64,000 bases of DNA. Origin: Gemmatimonadota bacterium (lineage in GTDB: Bacteria > Gemmatimonadota > Gemmatimonadetes > Gemmatimonadales > Gemmatimonadaceae). The DNA is taken from contig JADKAQ010000002.1 of NCBI GenBank assembly GCA_016719105.1, positions 310,001-374,000 of the forward strand, written 5' to 3'. Shown one piece after another: positions 8,553 through 17,116 of the stretch. The notes under the pieces were generated by a model, which was given only the letters and a program-made list of their open reading frames with translations, had not been told where the DNA came from and ran no database searches. The stretch's first letter is position 1. Every line of letters starts with the position of its first letter. The position numbers were made by a program, and so were the translations under genes.

Positions 8553-9503
8553 ATGGCGGACGCCTCGACTGGGCGCACCGACAAGATCTGGCGCGACGGC
8601 GAACTCGTGAAGTGGGAAGACGCCACGCTTCACGTCATGTCGCACGTCGTGCACTACGGATCGTCGGTCTTCGAGGGGATCCGCTGCTACGACACGCCGA
8701 ACGGTGGCGCCGTCTTCCGCCTGCGGGAGCACATTCGCCGCCTCCTCGATTCGGCGCGCATCTACCGCATGCCGCTCCGCTACACGCTCGACGAACTCGT
8801 GCAGGCCACGCTCGACACGGTGGCGGCCAACGACTTGCGAGAGTGCTACCTGCGCCCGCTCGTCCTGCGCACGGGGCAGCAGATGGGGTTCTATCCCGTG
8901 GGCGTCCCGGTCGAGTGTTTCATCATCGCCTACAAGTGGCCGACCTACCTCGGCGCAGAGGCGCTGGAGAAGGGGGTCGACGTCTGCGTGTCGTCGTGGC
9001 GGCGCGCCGCTCCCGACACCTTCCCGACGATGGCCAAGGCCGGCGGGAACTACCTCAATTCGCAACTCTCCAAGCTCGAAGCCAAGCAGAACCACTACGC
9101 CGAAGGGATCATGCTCGACTCCTTCGGTTTCGTCGCCGAAGGGAGCGGGGAGAACCTCTTCCTGGTGCGCGACGGCGTCTTCTACACCGCGGGCATCAGC
9201 AGCGGGATCCTGAACGGAATCACCCGCGACACGGTCATGACGATCGCCCGCGACCTCGGCTACGAGGTACGCGAGCAGCAGATCCCGCGCGAGATGCTCT
9301 ACATCGCGGACGAACTGTTCTTCACCGGCACCGCCGCCGAGCTGACCCCCATCCGGTCGGTCGACCAGGTGGAAATCGGTAGCGGCAAGCCGGGCGAGAT
9401 CACCCGGAAGATCCAGTCCGAGTTCCTCGGCATCGCCAAGGGGCGCCTCGCCGATCGCTTCGACTGGCTGACGCCCGTCCCGTCCGCGGCGTTGAGTCGG
9501 TAA
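8553..9503 (+). CDS. ilvE: Branched-chain amino acid aminotransferase
   Basis: A 316-residue fold-type IV PLP aminotransferase interconverting Leu/Ile/Val and their 2-oxo acids. Start at ATG 8553, preceded by a strong RBS GGAGGAG at 8540-8546. Family marks: HVVHYGSSVFEGIRCY, YLRPLVLRTGQQMGFYP, the Schiff-base Lys in AKAGGNYLNSQLSKLEAK, EGSGENLF, and the C-terminal FTGTAAELTPI. This is the bacterial IlvE pattern; D-amino acid transaminase and aminodeoxychorismate lyase are less likely given length and motifs. A hairpin at 9639-9665 lies downstream. Confidence 0.95.
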   Translation: MADASTGRTDKIWRDGELVKWEDATLHVMSHVVHYGSSVFEGIRCYDTPNGGAVFRLREHIRRLLDSARIYRMPLRYTLDELVQATLDTVAANDLRECYLRPLVLRTGQQMGFYPVGVPVECFIIAYKWPTYLGAEALEKGVDVCVSSWRRAAPDTFPTMAKAGGNYLNSQLSKLEAKQNHYAEGIMLDSFGFVAEGSGENLFLVRDGVFYTAGISSGILNGITRDTVMTIARDLGYEVREQQIPREMLYIADELFFTGTAAELTPIRSVDQVEIGSGKPGEITRKIQSEFLGIAKGRLADRFDWLTPVPSAALSR

Positions 9504-9638
9504 CGATGTCGTCACCAGCGCGTTCGATGCTTTGTTCCGAACTGTTAGGTTTTCCGAGTAGCAGCAGGCCCTGTCGTGTCGCGCGGCAGGAGCTGCGGCG
9601 GGTCGTCCCGCACGTCGTCGTCATGTAGTGTCTTCGCG

Positions 9639-9665
9639 ACTCCCGCCCCGGCTTTGGGCGGGAGT
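9639..9665 (+). terminator. Probable terminator or leader hairpin after ilvE
   Basis: Stem actcccgccc (9639-9648) pairs with gggcgggagt (9656-9665), 7-base loop, followed by ttgtactt. It sits between ilvE and the HNH gene, so it can end ilvE transcripts or be part of the next gene's leader. Confidence 0.6.
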
Positions 9666-9749
9666 TTGTACTTCCAACGGTCCATGGCACCGCGCGCCGC
9701 CCGCGACGACGGCGCGCGAGGCGGGGACCGCCACCGTGAGGAGGGCCGC

Positions 9750-10391
9750 GTGATTGTCGGTTGTCTCGCACTCAACGCCTCGTTCGAGCCGCTCACCATG
9801 GTACCGCTGAAGCGAGCGCTCCGTCTCGTGATCGACGGCAAGGCCGAGATCGTGGAGGCAGACGACGGGCGGCTCGTGCGGTCCGAGCGGCTGTCGGTCC
9901 CGCGTCCGGCGGTCATCCGCCTGACGAAGTTCATCCACGTCCCGCGCAAGTTCCGCCGGCAGGTGACCAACACCTTCCTGTTCGCCCGCGACCAGTACAA
10001 GTGCCAGTACTGCGGGCGCACCGGCGCGGACCTCAAGCCGCGCGAGGCGCTCACGCGCGACCACCTGATCCCGCTGTCGCGCGGGGGGTCCAACGAGTGG
10101 ACGAACGTCGTGACGGCGTGCTCGTCGTGCAACACGCGCAAGTCCAACCGCCTTCCCAGCGAGATCGGGATGTATCCGCTGCATGCCCCGGTGGAGCCGC
10201 ACTTCGTCCACCTCAGCTGGGCCGTGCGTCGCCTCACGCCCATCCAGGCGCGCTATATCCGCTTCTTCTACGGTGAGGCCACGCTGCACCAACTCGAGGA
10301 GTTGGAGGCGCGCACGGCGCACAGGGCGCACGCGGCGGGGCATCAGCCGGCACACGGGCACGGGCCGGTGCACGGAACGGCACACGGCTAG
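9750..10391 (+). CDS. HNH endonuclease with His-rich tail
   Basis: A 213-residue protein. I choose the GTG at 9750 because GAGGAG (9739-9744) precedes it and homology-like sequence starts there (VIVGCLALNASFEPL); an ATG at 9684 is also in frame. The HNH/zinc core is CQYCG ... ALTRDHLIPLSRGGSNEWTN ... CSSCNTRKSNR, two CxxC pairs around the catalytic His-Asn. This single-copy cytosolic family is widespread in bacteria and its role is not firmly known. The last about 25 residues are unusual, with seven His in Ala/Gly-rich sequence, possibly binding metal. A terminator follows. Confidence 0.85.
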   Translation: MIVGCLALNASFEPLTMVPLKRALRLVIDGKAEIVEADDGRLVRSERLSVPRPAVIRLTKFIHVPRKFRRQVTNTFLFARDQYKCQYCGRTGADLKPREALTRDHLIPLSRGGSNEWTNVVTACSSCNTRKSNRLPSEIGMYPLHAPVEPHFVHLSWAVRRLTPIQARYIRFFYGEATLHQLEELEARTAHRAHAAGHQPAHGHGPVHGTAHG

Positions 10392-10428
10392 CGCCGGTCC
10401 TTCGACACGGCGTTGCGGATTGGTCCGG

Positions 10429-10459
10429 AGGCGCGCCGTCATGGCGCGCCTTTGTTCTT
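10429..10459 (+). terminator. Rho-independent terminator after the HNH gene
   Basis: Nine-base-pair stem aggcgcgcc (10429-10437) with ggcgcgcct (10443-10451), loop gtcat, then a T-rich run ttgttctt on the plus strand. The convergent gene on the other strand ends 30 bases further on. Confidence 0.8.
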
Positions 10460-10489
10460 CAGCGCTTCAACGTGGAGCGCCGTCGCTCG

Positions 10490-11134
10490 TTAGGGCTTGA
10501 ACGTCTTGCTGCGCGCCTCGAGGCGACGCATCTCGCCGCCCAGCATGCGGGCCAGGAGTGTGCGCATCCCGCGCCCCACGGCCGTTCCCGGGTTGCGCTG
10601 GCCACGAACCGCCGGCTTCAGCTCCCCGCGCAGCCAGCGCTCGACCTCGTCCAGGTCGGAGACCGAGAGCATCTCGAGTTCCAGCGTCACGTTGTAGTAC
10701 TGCGACTTGCGATCGCGCAGCGGGACGATCGGGGCGCGCGCGGGCCGCTCGACCTCGGTGACCATGTCGGCAAACTTTCCGAAACGCCCGAGCGACACCG
10801 CGGAGTCACCGTGCACGCGCACCACCTCGTACTGCTCGCGCATCGCATCGTAGCGCACCAGGACGTCCCACTCGGCGGCGCGCTGCATCGCGTTGAAGAA
10901 GCCGCCGGTCGTCCACAGCTCCGCGCGATAGTGCAGGCGGGCAGGGAAGCCGTTCCCCAGGAGGTCGCGGACGTAGCGCTCGCCCAGCACGTCGCGGACG
11001 CGCACCGTCGGTCCTTCCTCTCCCAACGCGGTCGTCGGGAGCGTCACGTCGAGTTGCGGGCGCCGCTGCGCCGCGACGGGAGCTCCCGCCGCGGCCAGCG
11101 CCAGAAGCGCCACCACCACACCACGCCGTGTCAC
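10490..11134 (-). CDS. Exported DUF4390-like protein
   Basis: A 214-residue protein from a GTG at 11134, with a signal peptide (VVVALLALAAAGAPVAAQ). The body has alternating beta-type sequence (FPARLHYRAELWT, YNVTLELEMLSVSDLDEVERWL) typical of small periplasmic proteins now grouped as DUF4390. As I recall, that family is often encoded next to NtrY-type sensor kinases in beta-proteobacteria, and here it also lies in one minus-strand run with NtrX- and NtrY-like genes. The family name is from memory and moderately sure. Function unknown. Its TAA stop lies inside CGTTAGG (10488-10494). Confidence 0.6.
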   Translation of the reverse strand: MTRRGVVVALLALAAAGAPVAAQRRPQLDVTLPTTALGEEGPTVRVRDVLGERYVRDLLGNGFPARLHYRAELWTTGGFFNAMQRAAEWDVLVRYDAMREQYEVVRVHGDSAVSLGRFGKFADMVTEVERPARAPIVPLRDRKSQYYNVTLELEMLSVSDLDEVERWLRGELKPAVRGQRNPGTAVGRGMRTLLARMLGGEMRRLEARSKTFKP

Positions 11135-11148
11135 CTGCCGCTCACCGG

Positions 11149-12891
11149 CTAGAAGCGCGGCGTGAGCCGCACGAAGACGTTGAACGGAGCACCGCGATCC
11201 GAGAGCGACTTGGCCACGTAGATCCCCACGTCATCGAGCACCACCCCCAACCCCACGTCGGTCTTGAAGGTCGACAGCCGAGGGAACTCGCCCCTGCGGT
11301 AGTTCAACCCGTCGCCGGGCTCTCCCACCAGCCAGCCGCGTCCTGCGTCGGCAAAGAGCACCCACTGCGTCCCGCGCCCCCAACCGGCCCGGCGCCGGTC
11401 CCGCTCCTCGTCCAGCACGCCGAACGGGTCCAGGTGCATGTCCCCACGAAACTCCACCTGCGCCATGGCGAATCGCTCGCAGAGCGCGGGGGAGCCTAAC
11501 GGGAGCGATGCGTCCTGCAGCGCCGGTCCCGCGCACTGGAACACGTCGGTACGGCCCGTCGAGGTCCGGAACTCGTAGCCCGGCAGTGTCCCGGGCCCAC
11601 CCACCGAGAAGCGGCGCTGCAGCGGGAGGTCGTCCCCCGAGAGCCACCCGCCAGCCACCAGGCGCATGTTCAGCGACGCGTCGGGGCTGATGCGGTTGTA
11701 GCGTCGCACGTCCACGAAGAGCCGGTCGTACGACGTGAGGCCGTCGACGGTCTCGGTGCGCGTCCCTGGATAGGCGATGCCGTAGCGCGAGAGGCGCCCG
11801 GTTCCGTACTCGTAGTCGGCGAGGATGTACCACCCCGACCACGGGTTCCCCACGTCGTTGCGGGTGTCGTAACGCAAGCGCCCGTTCACGAGGTGCATGT
11901 CCCCCTCGTCGAGGTACGGATTCTCGCGCCACGTCTCGCCGTTGCGGAACAGCGTCCACGGATCGCGCGTGCGGCGGTCGGCCCAGCGCTGGTCCGAATA
12001 GCTCACCGTGGCATCGAAGGCGTTGGACCGAAACAGGGAGGCGTAGACGCTCCCGCCATGCCGGTTGTAGTAGTCGCGGAAATCGCGATGCAGGAAGAAC
12101 GAGGCGAGTCCCACTTCCTCGTCCGACAGGTGCCACGGTTCCACCGGCTCCACGAGATCGAACAGTCGCCCGCCGAGCCGTACGCCTTGCGTCTGCCCCA
12201 CCTGCACCTCGGTTTTGGCGGCATGCCCGATGTTCTCCGGCTTCCACTCGAAGTTGTCGGCGCTTCGCCACACGCCCAGCGCGTCGAAGGCGAGCCGCCC
12301 CCAGTCGTAGTCACGCCCGAAGGCGGGACCGAGGAAGACGGGGAGTCCCTCGACCCGATTGTAGGTCCGCGCCGAGATGAGGCGCAGGTCGCCCCATCCG
12401 CCGTTGCGCCACCGCTCGCGGCGTCGCCACCAGCGTGAGGTCGCGTCCTCGTCCTCAGGGGGGCGCGACAGGCGATCGCCGTCGCGCGCGTAGTCGAGCC
12501 TCGCGCGGTACACGCGGATCTGCCCGCCGACGTTCGCCACGTCGCTCCCGGTCACGCGCCCCCCGACAACGAGAATCTCGCCGTCGACGCGCGCACCGCT
12601 CGTCAGGCGCACGTCGGCGTTGACGGCGACGATGCGCCCGCGCACGTGCCCGAGGACGATCAACTCGCCCCCCAGCACGCTGAGGTCGCTCGTGACCTCA
12701 CGCGCCGCCTCGACGGTGTACGGGCCGTCCACCCGGAGCGTCCCAGGCGCGTTCCAGACGCGCAGCACCTCCTCGGCCACCTCGCGCGGCAGCACTCGCT
12801 CGTCGAGTACCTGCTGCGCAGGCGTTGGCGTCGCGGCCCACGTCGTCACGGCCAGCAGGGCGATGCCCTTCAGCCACCATCGATTTCGCAT
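11149..12891 (-). CDS. Outer-membrane beta-barrel protein with N-terminal polymer-forming-like repeats
   Basis: A 580-residue protein from ATG 12891 (MRNRWWLKG), with a signal peptide ending near TPTPAQ. Residues about 60-110 form short Gly/Val beta repeats (LSVLGGELIVLGHVRGRIVAV, ILVVGGRVTGSDVANVGG) like bactofilin-type beta-helices. The rest is barrel-like, rich in alternating aromatics, with GGPGTLPGYEFR near the C-terminal third, reminiscent of Omp85/ShlB surface antigens, and ending in Phe (VRLTPRF). It precedes the DUF4390-like gene by 14 bases. A transport or anchoring role is inference. Confidence 0.75.
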   Translation of the reverse strand: MRNRWWLKGIALLAVTTWAATPTPAQQVLDERVLPREVAEEVLRVWNAPGTLRVDGPYTVEAAREVTSDLSVLGGELIVLGHVRGRIVAVNADVRLTSGARVDGEILVVGGRVTGSDVANVGGQIRVYRARLDYARDGDRLSRPPEDEDATSRWWRRRERWRNGGWGDLRLISARTYNRVEGLPVFLGPAFGRDYDWGRLAFDALGVWRSADNFEWKPENIGHAAKTEVQVGQTQGVRLGGRLFDLVEPVEPWHLSDEEVGLASFFLHRDFRDYYNRHGGSVYASLFRSNAFDATVSYSDQRWADRRTRDPWTLFRNGETWRENPYLDEGDMHLVNGRLRYDTRNDVGNPWSGWYILADYEYGTGRLSRYGIAYPGTRTETVDGLTSYDRLFVDVRRYNRISPDASLNMRLVAGGWLSGDDLPLQRRFSVGGPGTLPGYEFRTSTGRTDVFQCAGPALQDASLPLGSPALCERFAMAQVEFRGDMHLDPFGVLDEERDRRRAGWGRGTQWVLFADAGRGWLVGEPGDGLNYRRGEFPRLSTFKTDVGLGVVLDDVGIYVAKSLSDRGAPFNVFVRLTPRF

Positions 12892-13042
12892 ATCGGCTCC
12901 AGTCGTTGCGAACGGCAGATGCGCTAGGCACAACGCATACCGTCCTGAACGATCTCCTCGCGAATGCTGTGAGACAACGACTTCCACGTCTGTCGTCGGT
13001 TTGCCCATGTCGGGCACGTCGGCGCGTTGTCCGCGAATGGGG

Positions 13043-14443
13043 TCAGGCCGGGTGTGTCAGATTGCCTTCCACCCCCACCTCCAGGCGCTTCATGCGGCGG
13101 TACAGGTTCGGGCGATCCGTCTGCAGCCGGCGGGCCGCTTCGGCGATGTTCCCCCCCGAGGCGGCAAGCGCACGCGTGATCAGGAGGCGCTCGTAGTCGT
13201 CGAGCAGTGCGCTCAACGGCGCCTCCAGCCCGGCCGGGTCGGGGAGCGACTCCAGGTGTGCCGACGCGACCGGGACGTCCTCCACCGCGATGACGCGTCG
13301 CACGTCGTCGGCGTGCACCTCGCGGCCGGCGTGCAGGATGATCAGCCGCTCCACGATATTCCCCAGTTCGCGCACGTTCCCCGGCCAGCGATAACGCGTC
13401 AGGAGCTGCAACGCCTCGTCGCTCCATGCCGGCGGGCGGTGCCCGGTGCGCAGGCGCGTGAGCGACGCGAAGTGCCGCACCAACTGCGGGATGTCGTCGG
13501 GTCGTTCGCGCAGCGGAGGGAGCGAGACCGGGATGACGTTGAGCCGGAAGAACAGATCCTCGCGGAAGGCCCCGTCGCGCACCGCCCGCTGCAAGTCCTT
13601 GTTGGTCGCGGCCACCATGCGCACGTCGATCGGGATCGGCTTGCCACCGCCCACGCGCTCGATCTCGCGGGCTTCGATGGCGCGCAGCAGCTTGGCCTGC
13701 GCTTCGCTGCCGAGATCCCCCACCTCGTCAAGAAAGAGCGTGCCGCGATGCGCGAGTTCGAAGCGCCCGATGCGACGTTCGGTGGCGCCGGTGAAGGCGC
13801 CGCGCTCATGGCCGAACATCTCGCTCTCGACCAGGTCGCGCGGGATGGCGGCGCAATTGACCCGCACGAACGGCCGGTCACGGCGTGCGCTCCCGGTGTG
13901 AATCGCCGCGGCGGCCAGCTCCTTCCCCGTTCCGGACTCGCCCGAGATCAGGACCCGGGCGTCGGTGGGGGCAATGCGTGCCAGCAGCGCCCGCAGCCCC
14001 TGCATCACGGCACTCTCGCCGATCATCTCGCCCGCCAGCCCCATCTCGGCGCGCAGCACCTGCGCTTCGCGCTTCGCCAGCCGCAACTCGAGCGCGGAGC
14101 TGAGCGAGAGCAGCACCCCTTCGGGGGTCAGCGGCTTCTCGAGGAAGTTGAAGGCGCCAAGCTTGGTCGCACGCACCGCGTCGGCGAGCCCGGCCTTGCC
14201 ACTCATCATGACGACCGGCAGGTCGGGGTGCTTTTCGCGCAGAGCGGCGAGCACCCCCAGCCCGTCCATCGCGCCCGGCATCATCAGGTCGACGAGGGCG
14301 ACGTCGGGCTCCCCCTCCGTCGCGAGCGCCACGCCTTCCAGGCCGCTGGCGGCTTCGCGCACGTCGTACCCCTCCGAGGCGAGCAGCGCCCCGACCATCC
14401 GGCGGATGTTCGGTTCGTCGTCGATGATGAGGATCGTGGGCAT
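13043..14443 (-). CDS. ntrX: NtrX-type sigma-54 response regulator
   Basis: A 466-residue protein with three domains. The receiver (1-120) has the phospho-Asp in VALVDLMMPGA (about 52) and Lys in FLEKPLT. The AAA+ domain (about 140-370) has Walker A GESGTGKE, the sigma-54-contacting loop GAFTGA and Walker B GTLFLDEVGD. The Fis-type DNA-binding end reads GGNIAEAARRLQTDRPNLYRRMKRL. It should activate RNA polymerase with sigma-54 after phosphorylation, most likely by the NtrY-like kinase encoded at 15890-17116. The three small genes between kinase and regulator make the arrangement unusual. No RpoN gene is in the window. Confidence 0.92.
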   Translation of the reverse strand: MPTILIIDDEPNIRRMVGALLASEGYDVREAASGLEGVALATEGEPDVALVDLMMPGAMDGLGVLAALREKHPDLPVVMMSGKAGLADAVRATKLGAFNFLEKPLTPEGVLLSLSSALELRLAKREAQVLRAEMGLAGEMIGESAVMQGLRALLARIAPTDARVLISGESGTGKELAAAAIHTGSARRDRPFVRVNCAAIPRDLVESEMFGHERGAFTGATERRIGRFELAHRGTLFLDEVGDLGSEAQAKLLRAIEAREIERVGGGKPIPIDVRMVAATNKDLQRAVRDGAFREDLFFRLNVIPVSLPPLRERPDDIPQLVRHFASLTRLRTGHRPPAWSDEALQLLTRYRWPGNVRELGNIVERLIILHAGREVHADDVRRVIAVEDVPVASAHLESLPDPAGLEAPLSALLDDYERLLITRALAASGGNIAEAARRLQTDRPNLYRRMKRLEVGVEGNLTHPA

Positions 14444-14453
14444 CGGCTAGACC

Positions 14454-14509
14454 GGAGACGGGAGACGGGAGTCAGACGGCGCGCCCGGTGTCGGTGGCTT
14501 CCCGTCTCC
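14454..14509. repeat. GGAGACGGGA palindromic spacer repeat
   Basis: Two overlapping copies of ggagacggga (14454-14463, 14461-14470) face an inverted copy tcccgtctcc at 14500-14509, filling most of the spacer between the ntrX start and the upstream gene's stop. It resembles the longer GAAGACGG elements around tdh. Confidence 0.75.
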
Positions 14510-14525
14510 GTTGTGCAGCGGCAAC

Positions 14526-15278
14526 CTACCGTTCGGCGCGGCGGTCGACCGGGACGGCTTCCTTCGGCGCGCCCTGCGGCCACTGCTCCAGCGGGTTAGG
14601 GGCGGGCAGGGCACGTGCCTCGCTCATCAGCTTGTTCGTGAAGCGCTGCCCTTCGCTCACGCGCTCGACCTCGATGGCGATCGCCTCGATCGCCTGCTCC
14701 ATGCGATCCAGGCGCGGCGCCAGGTCCGAGGGAACGGACGACGTGGCGGCCATGCCGCGTCGATCCATGCGGCGGGCAAAGGCGCGCGCCAGCGGGACGC
14801 CGATCGCGACGACGGCCACCGTGAGGAAGAAGGCATAGGTGACCTCCAGCACGCCCGGCGGGATGTCGGTCGGCATGGCCGGTGGCGGCATCATCACTTC
14901 GGTCAGGCCGGGCGAGACGCCTAACGCCTGGTCCATCTGGCTCTGCAGCGACGACAGGCGTTCCTGCGTCGCTTCGATCTGGTCGGTGATCGCGGTCTCG
15001 GCGGCGTCGCTGAGCCCCGGATTGAGCTGCCCCGTGAGCTTGTCGATCGTGGCGCGTTCCGCCGCCATCATCGCCTTGAGCGCGTCGATGGTGGCCGGCG
15101 ACGCGGGCGCTCCGGCCACCGCCGGCGCCTGTGCCGCCTCGACGCCGTCGCGCGCACCACGTACGGCGTCGCGCACGGCATCGCGCACGGCGTTCTGCAC
15201 GTCGGTGCGCGCGGCCTCATTCCCCTGGGCATCGATGGCGGAGAGGGCAGTCATGTCGGTGTCGTGATTGGCAGGCAT
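14526..15278 (-). CDS. Membrane protein with coiled-coil tail, paralogue 1 of 3
   Basis: A 250-residue protein of unknown function. The N-terminal half is Ala/Asp-rich and helical (repeats DAVRDAVRDAVRG, then ATIDKLTGQL and QERLSSLQSQMDQ, probably coiled coil). One membrane segment lies at about 145-170 (TYAFFLTVAVVAIGVPLA). After it comes the signature RLDRMEQAIEAIAIEVERVS followed by EGQRF, shared almost residue for residue with the next two genes. The segment predicts a short amphipathic coiled coil on the cytoplasmic side. It lies between ntrX and the ntrY-like kinase in the same direction, suggesting a link to signalling or membrane sensing. Not recognised otherwise. Confidence 0.75.
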   Translation of the reverse strand: MPANHDTDMTALSAIDAQGNEAARTDVQNAVRDAVRDAVRGARDGVEAAQAPAVAGAPASPATIDALKAMMAAERATIDKLTGQLNPGLSDAAETAITDQIEATQERLSSLQSQMDQALGVSPGLTEVMMPPPAMPTDIPPGVLEVTYAFFLTVAVVAIGVPLARAFARRMDRRGMAATSSVPSDLAPRLDRMEQAIEAIAIEVERVSEGQRFTNKLMSEARALPAPNPLEQWPQGAPKEAVPVDRRAER

Positions 15279-15293
15279 GGGCGCGTGTCCCGG

Positions 15294-15587
15294 TCAGCTC
15301 GTGTGAGAGGGTGGCAACGACTTTCCCGCAGGGGGGAGTCGCTCAGCCAGCACCTTGGCGGTGAAGCGTTGTGATTCGGACATGCGTTCGACTTCGACGG
15401 CGATCGCATCGATCGCCTGCTCGAGGCGCTGGAGGCGGAGGTCGGTCTCGGGCGACGCGGCCAGCCGCGCCTGATCACGCGCGGTCACACGACCGGCGAT
15501 GACCTTCACGACCGTGATGATCGTCCCGCTGATCGACCCGAGGATCACGGCGGCCAGGGCGACGTCTGCGCCCGTCGTCAGGATCAT
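15294..15587 (-). CDS. Small membrane/coiled-coil protein, paralogue 2 of 3
   Basis: A 97-residue protein: one membrane segment at about 7-30 (ADVALAAVILGSISGTIITVV), a basic stretch, then RLQRLEQAIDAIAVEVERMS and ESQRFTAKVLAER, matching its two neighbours. The C-terminus is short and Pro/Ser rich. The spacing to the downstream paralogue is 15 bases, so it belongs to the same transcript. No known domain recognised. Confidence 0.75.
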   Translation of the reverse strand: MILTTGADVALAAVILGSISGTIITVVKVIAGRVTARDQARLAASPETDLRLQRLEQAIDAIAVEVERMSESQRFTAKVLAERLPPAGKSLPPSHTS

Positions 15588-15602
15588 GAGAAGTGCAGGG
15601 CC

Positions 15603-15890
15603 TCAGGATCGGCGTTCGCCCGCGGCCGGGATGGCGGCGGCGGGACTGGAGTTGCGCTCGGCGAGGAGCTTGGTCACGAAGCGCTGCCCTTCGGAGATGC
15701 GCTCCACCTCGACCGCCATCGCCTCGATCGCCTGCTCGATGCGTTCCAGCCGCAACGCCGTGTCGCCGCCGCTGGGAATCAGCGTCTCACGATCCATGGC
15801 GCGCATGCGTTCGCGCGACTTGATCACGGTGGTGACGATCGTGGTGATCATCGCAAAGGCGCCAAGCGGCACCAGGAGTCCGGGATCCAT
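15603..15890 (-). CDS. Small membrane/coiled-coil protein, paralogue 3 of 3
   Basis: A 95-residue protein: membrane segment at about 5-24 (LLVPLGAFAMITTIVTTVI), a basic KSRERMR stop-transfer, then RLERIEQAIEAMAVEVERIS and EGQRFVTKLLAER. Its ATG at 15890 overlaps the TGA of the NtrY-like kinase gene by one base, so translation is coupled to the kinase. This tight coupling is the best hint that the family works with the kinase, for example as an oligomerisation or accessory subunit; that is inference. Confidence 0.78.
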   Translation of the reverse strand: MDPGLLVPLGAFAMITTIVTTVIKSRERMRAMDRETLIPSGGDTALRLERIEQAIEAMAVEVERISEGQRFVTKLLAERNSSPAAAIPAAGERRS

Positions 15891-17116
15891 CAGCCAACCT
15901 CGGGAGAAGGAGGGGTTACGGGAAGGATGAACGCGATCGTCGTCCCTCCCCCGGGCGTGCTCTCGGCGCGCACCGCCCCATGATGTGCCAGAATCGTCTG
16001 GCGCGCGATAGCGAGCCCCAGTCCGGTCCCGCCGGCCTTGTGCGTGACGTACGGATCCCAGATGGAGGGAAGCAGCGACGGGTCGATCCCCTTTCCGCTA
16101 TCCACGACCGCCACGCGCAGCGCCTCACGCCCATTGATCGGCGCATCGGCGCGCTCCACGGAGACGCGAATCGTCCCGTGGCCGTCGCAGGCGTCGACGG
16201 CGTTGAGGAGCACGTTGCTCAGCGCCCGTTGCAGGGCATCGTGATGCCCCATCACCATCGGGAGCCCTGGGTCGGTGTCGATGGTGAGGGTCATCTCCGG
16301 CGGCACCGACGCCCGTGCGGTGTAGCGGGCGAGTTCGCCCAGGTCGACCTCGGCGGCGGGGCCGGTGGGGAGGCGCCCAAACTGTGAAAAGCTCCGCGCG
16401 AGGATATCGAGTCTCTTGGTCTCGGACTCGAGGACCTCGAGCGCGTCGCGCTGCGCGTCGTTCGCGTCGCGCCGCAGCCGGGCGATGGCGAACTGGATGG
16501 GGGTCAGCGGATTCTTGATCTCGTGCGCCACCCGCTGCGCGGTTTCGCGATACGCGCGAAGCCGTTCGGCCTCGATCGCGCGATCGCGCCCCACGACCAG
16601 CTCGCGCGCCATCGCCCGCATGCGCTCGCGCAGCACGGCAAACTCCGGCGCCCCGCGCGCCGCCGCCCCCTCGGGGAGCCGCTCCCCACGTTCGATGAGA
16701 CCGGTCCAGCCGACGAGTTCGTCGAGTGGGCGACTCATCTGGCGCGAGAGATGCCCCGCCACACGCGACGCGGCGACCCAGAGCAGCGCCAGCGTGACCA
16801 GCGCGCTGACGATGACGACGGGGACGAGTCGCGTGGCGAGAAAGCGAAAGCGGCGGGCCTGGGTCACCGACTCCTCGAGTTCGAGTTCGTGTACGCGCAG
16901 CGCGTCGCGCTGCTTCGCGGTGAGGGGGGCCGCGCGCACCGCCCCCACCGCCGCACGCCCCGACTCCGCCAGCCGCTCCCACGCCGCGCTCCCAGAAACC
17001 AACGGAAGCGTGCGCGTCGCCACCACGCCCCACACCAGCGTCAGCGCCAGCGCAGGGACCAGGGCAAAGAGCGAGAGGATGGCAAAGAGCCGGGTGCGGA
17101 AGCCGGGTGAGTTCAC
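15890..17116 (-). CDS. NtrY-like membrane sensor histidine kinase
   Basis: A 408-residue kinase. Two membrane segments (about 10-32 and 95-115) enclose a short 60-residue periplasmic loop, followed by a HAMP-like linker. The phospho-acceptor is His in AHEIKNPLTPIQ (about residue 210), the NtrY variant of the H-box. The HATPase part has NVLLNAVDAC (N-box), VVDSGKGID (G1) and GGTGLGLAIARQ (G2). No PAS domain is evident, so it is shorter than classical NtrY (over 700 residues). It probably phosphorylates the NtrX-type regulator three genes downstream. Its stop overlaps the next gene's start. Confidence 0.9.
   Translation of the reverse strand: MNSPGFRTRLFAILSLFALVPALALTLVWGVVATRTLPLVSGSAAWERLAESGRAAVGAVRAAPLTAKQRDALRVHELELEESVTQARRFRFLATRLVPVVIVSALVTLALLWVAASRVAGHLSRQMSRPLDELVGWTGLIERGERLPEGAAARGAPEFAVLRERMRAMARELVVGRDRAIEAERLRAYRETAQRVAHEIKNPLTPIQFAIARLRRDANDAQRDALEVLESETKRLDILARSFSQFGRLPTGPAAEVDLGELARYTARASVPPEMTLTIDTDPGLPMVMGHHDALQRALSNVLLNAVDACDGHGTIRVSVERADAPINGREALRVAVVDSGKGIDPSLLPSIWDPYVTHKAGGTGLGLAIARQTILAHHGAVRAESTPGGGTTIAFILPVTPPSPEVG

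Noticed and set aside
12620..14599. 659-residue plus-strand frame opposite ntrX
   Set aside because: Antisense to a clear response regulator; Arg/His-rich, no domains.
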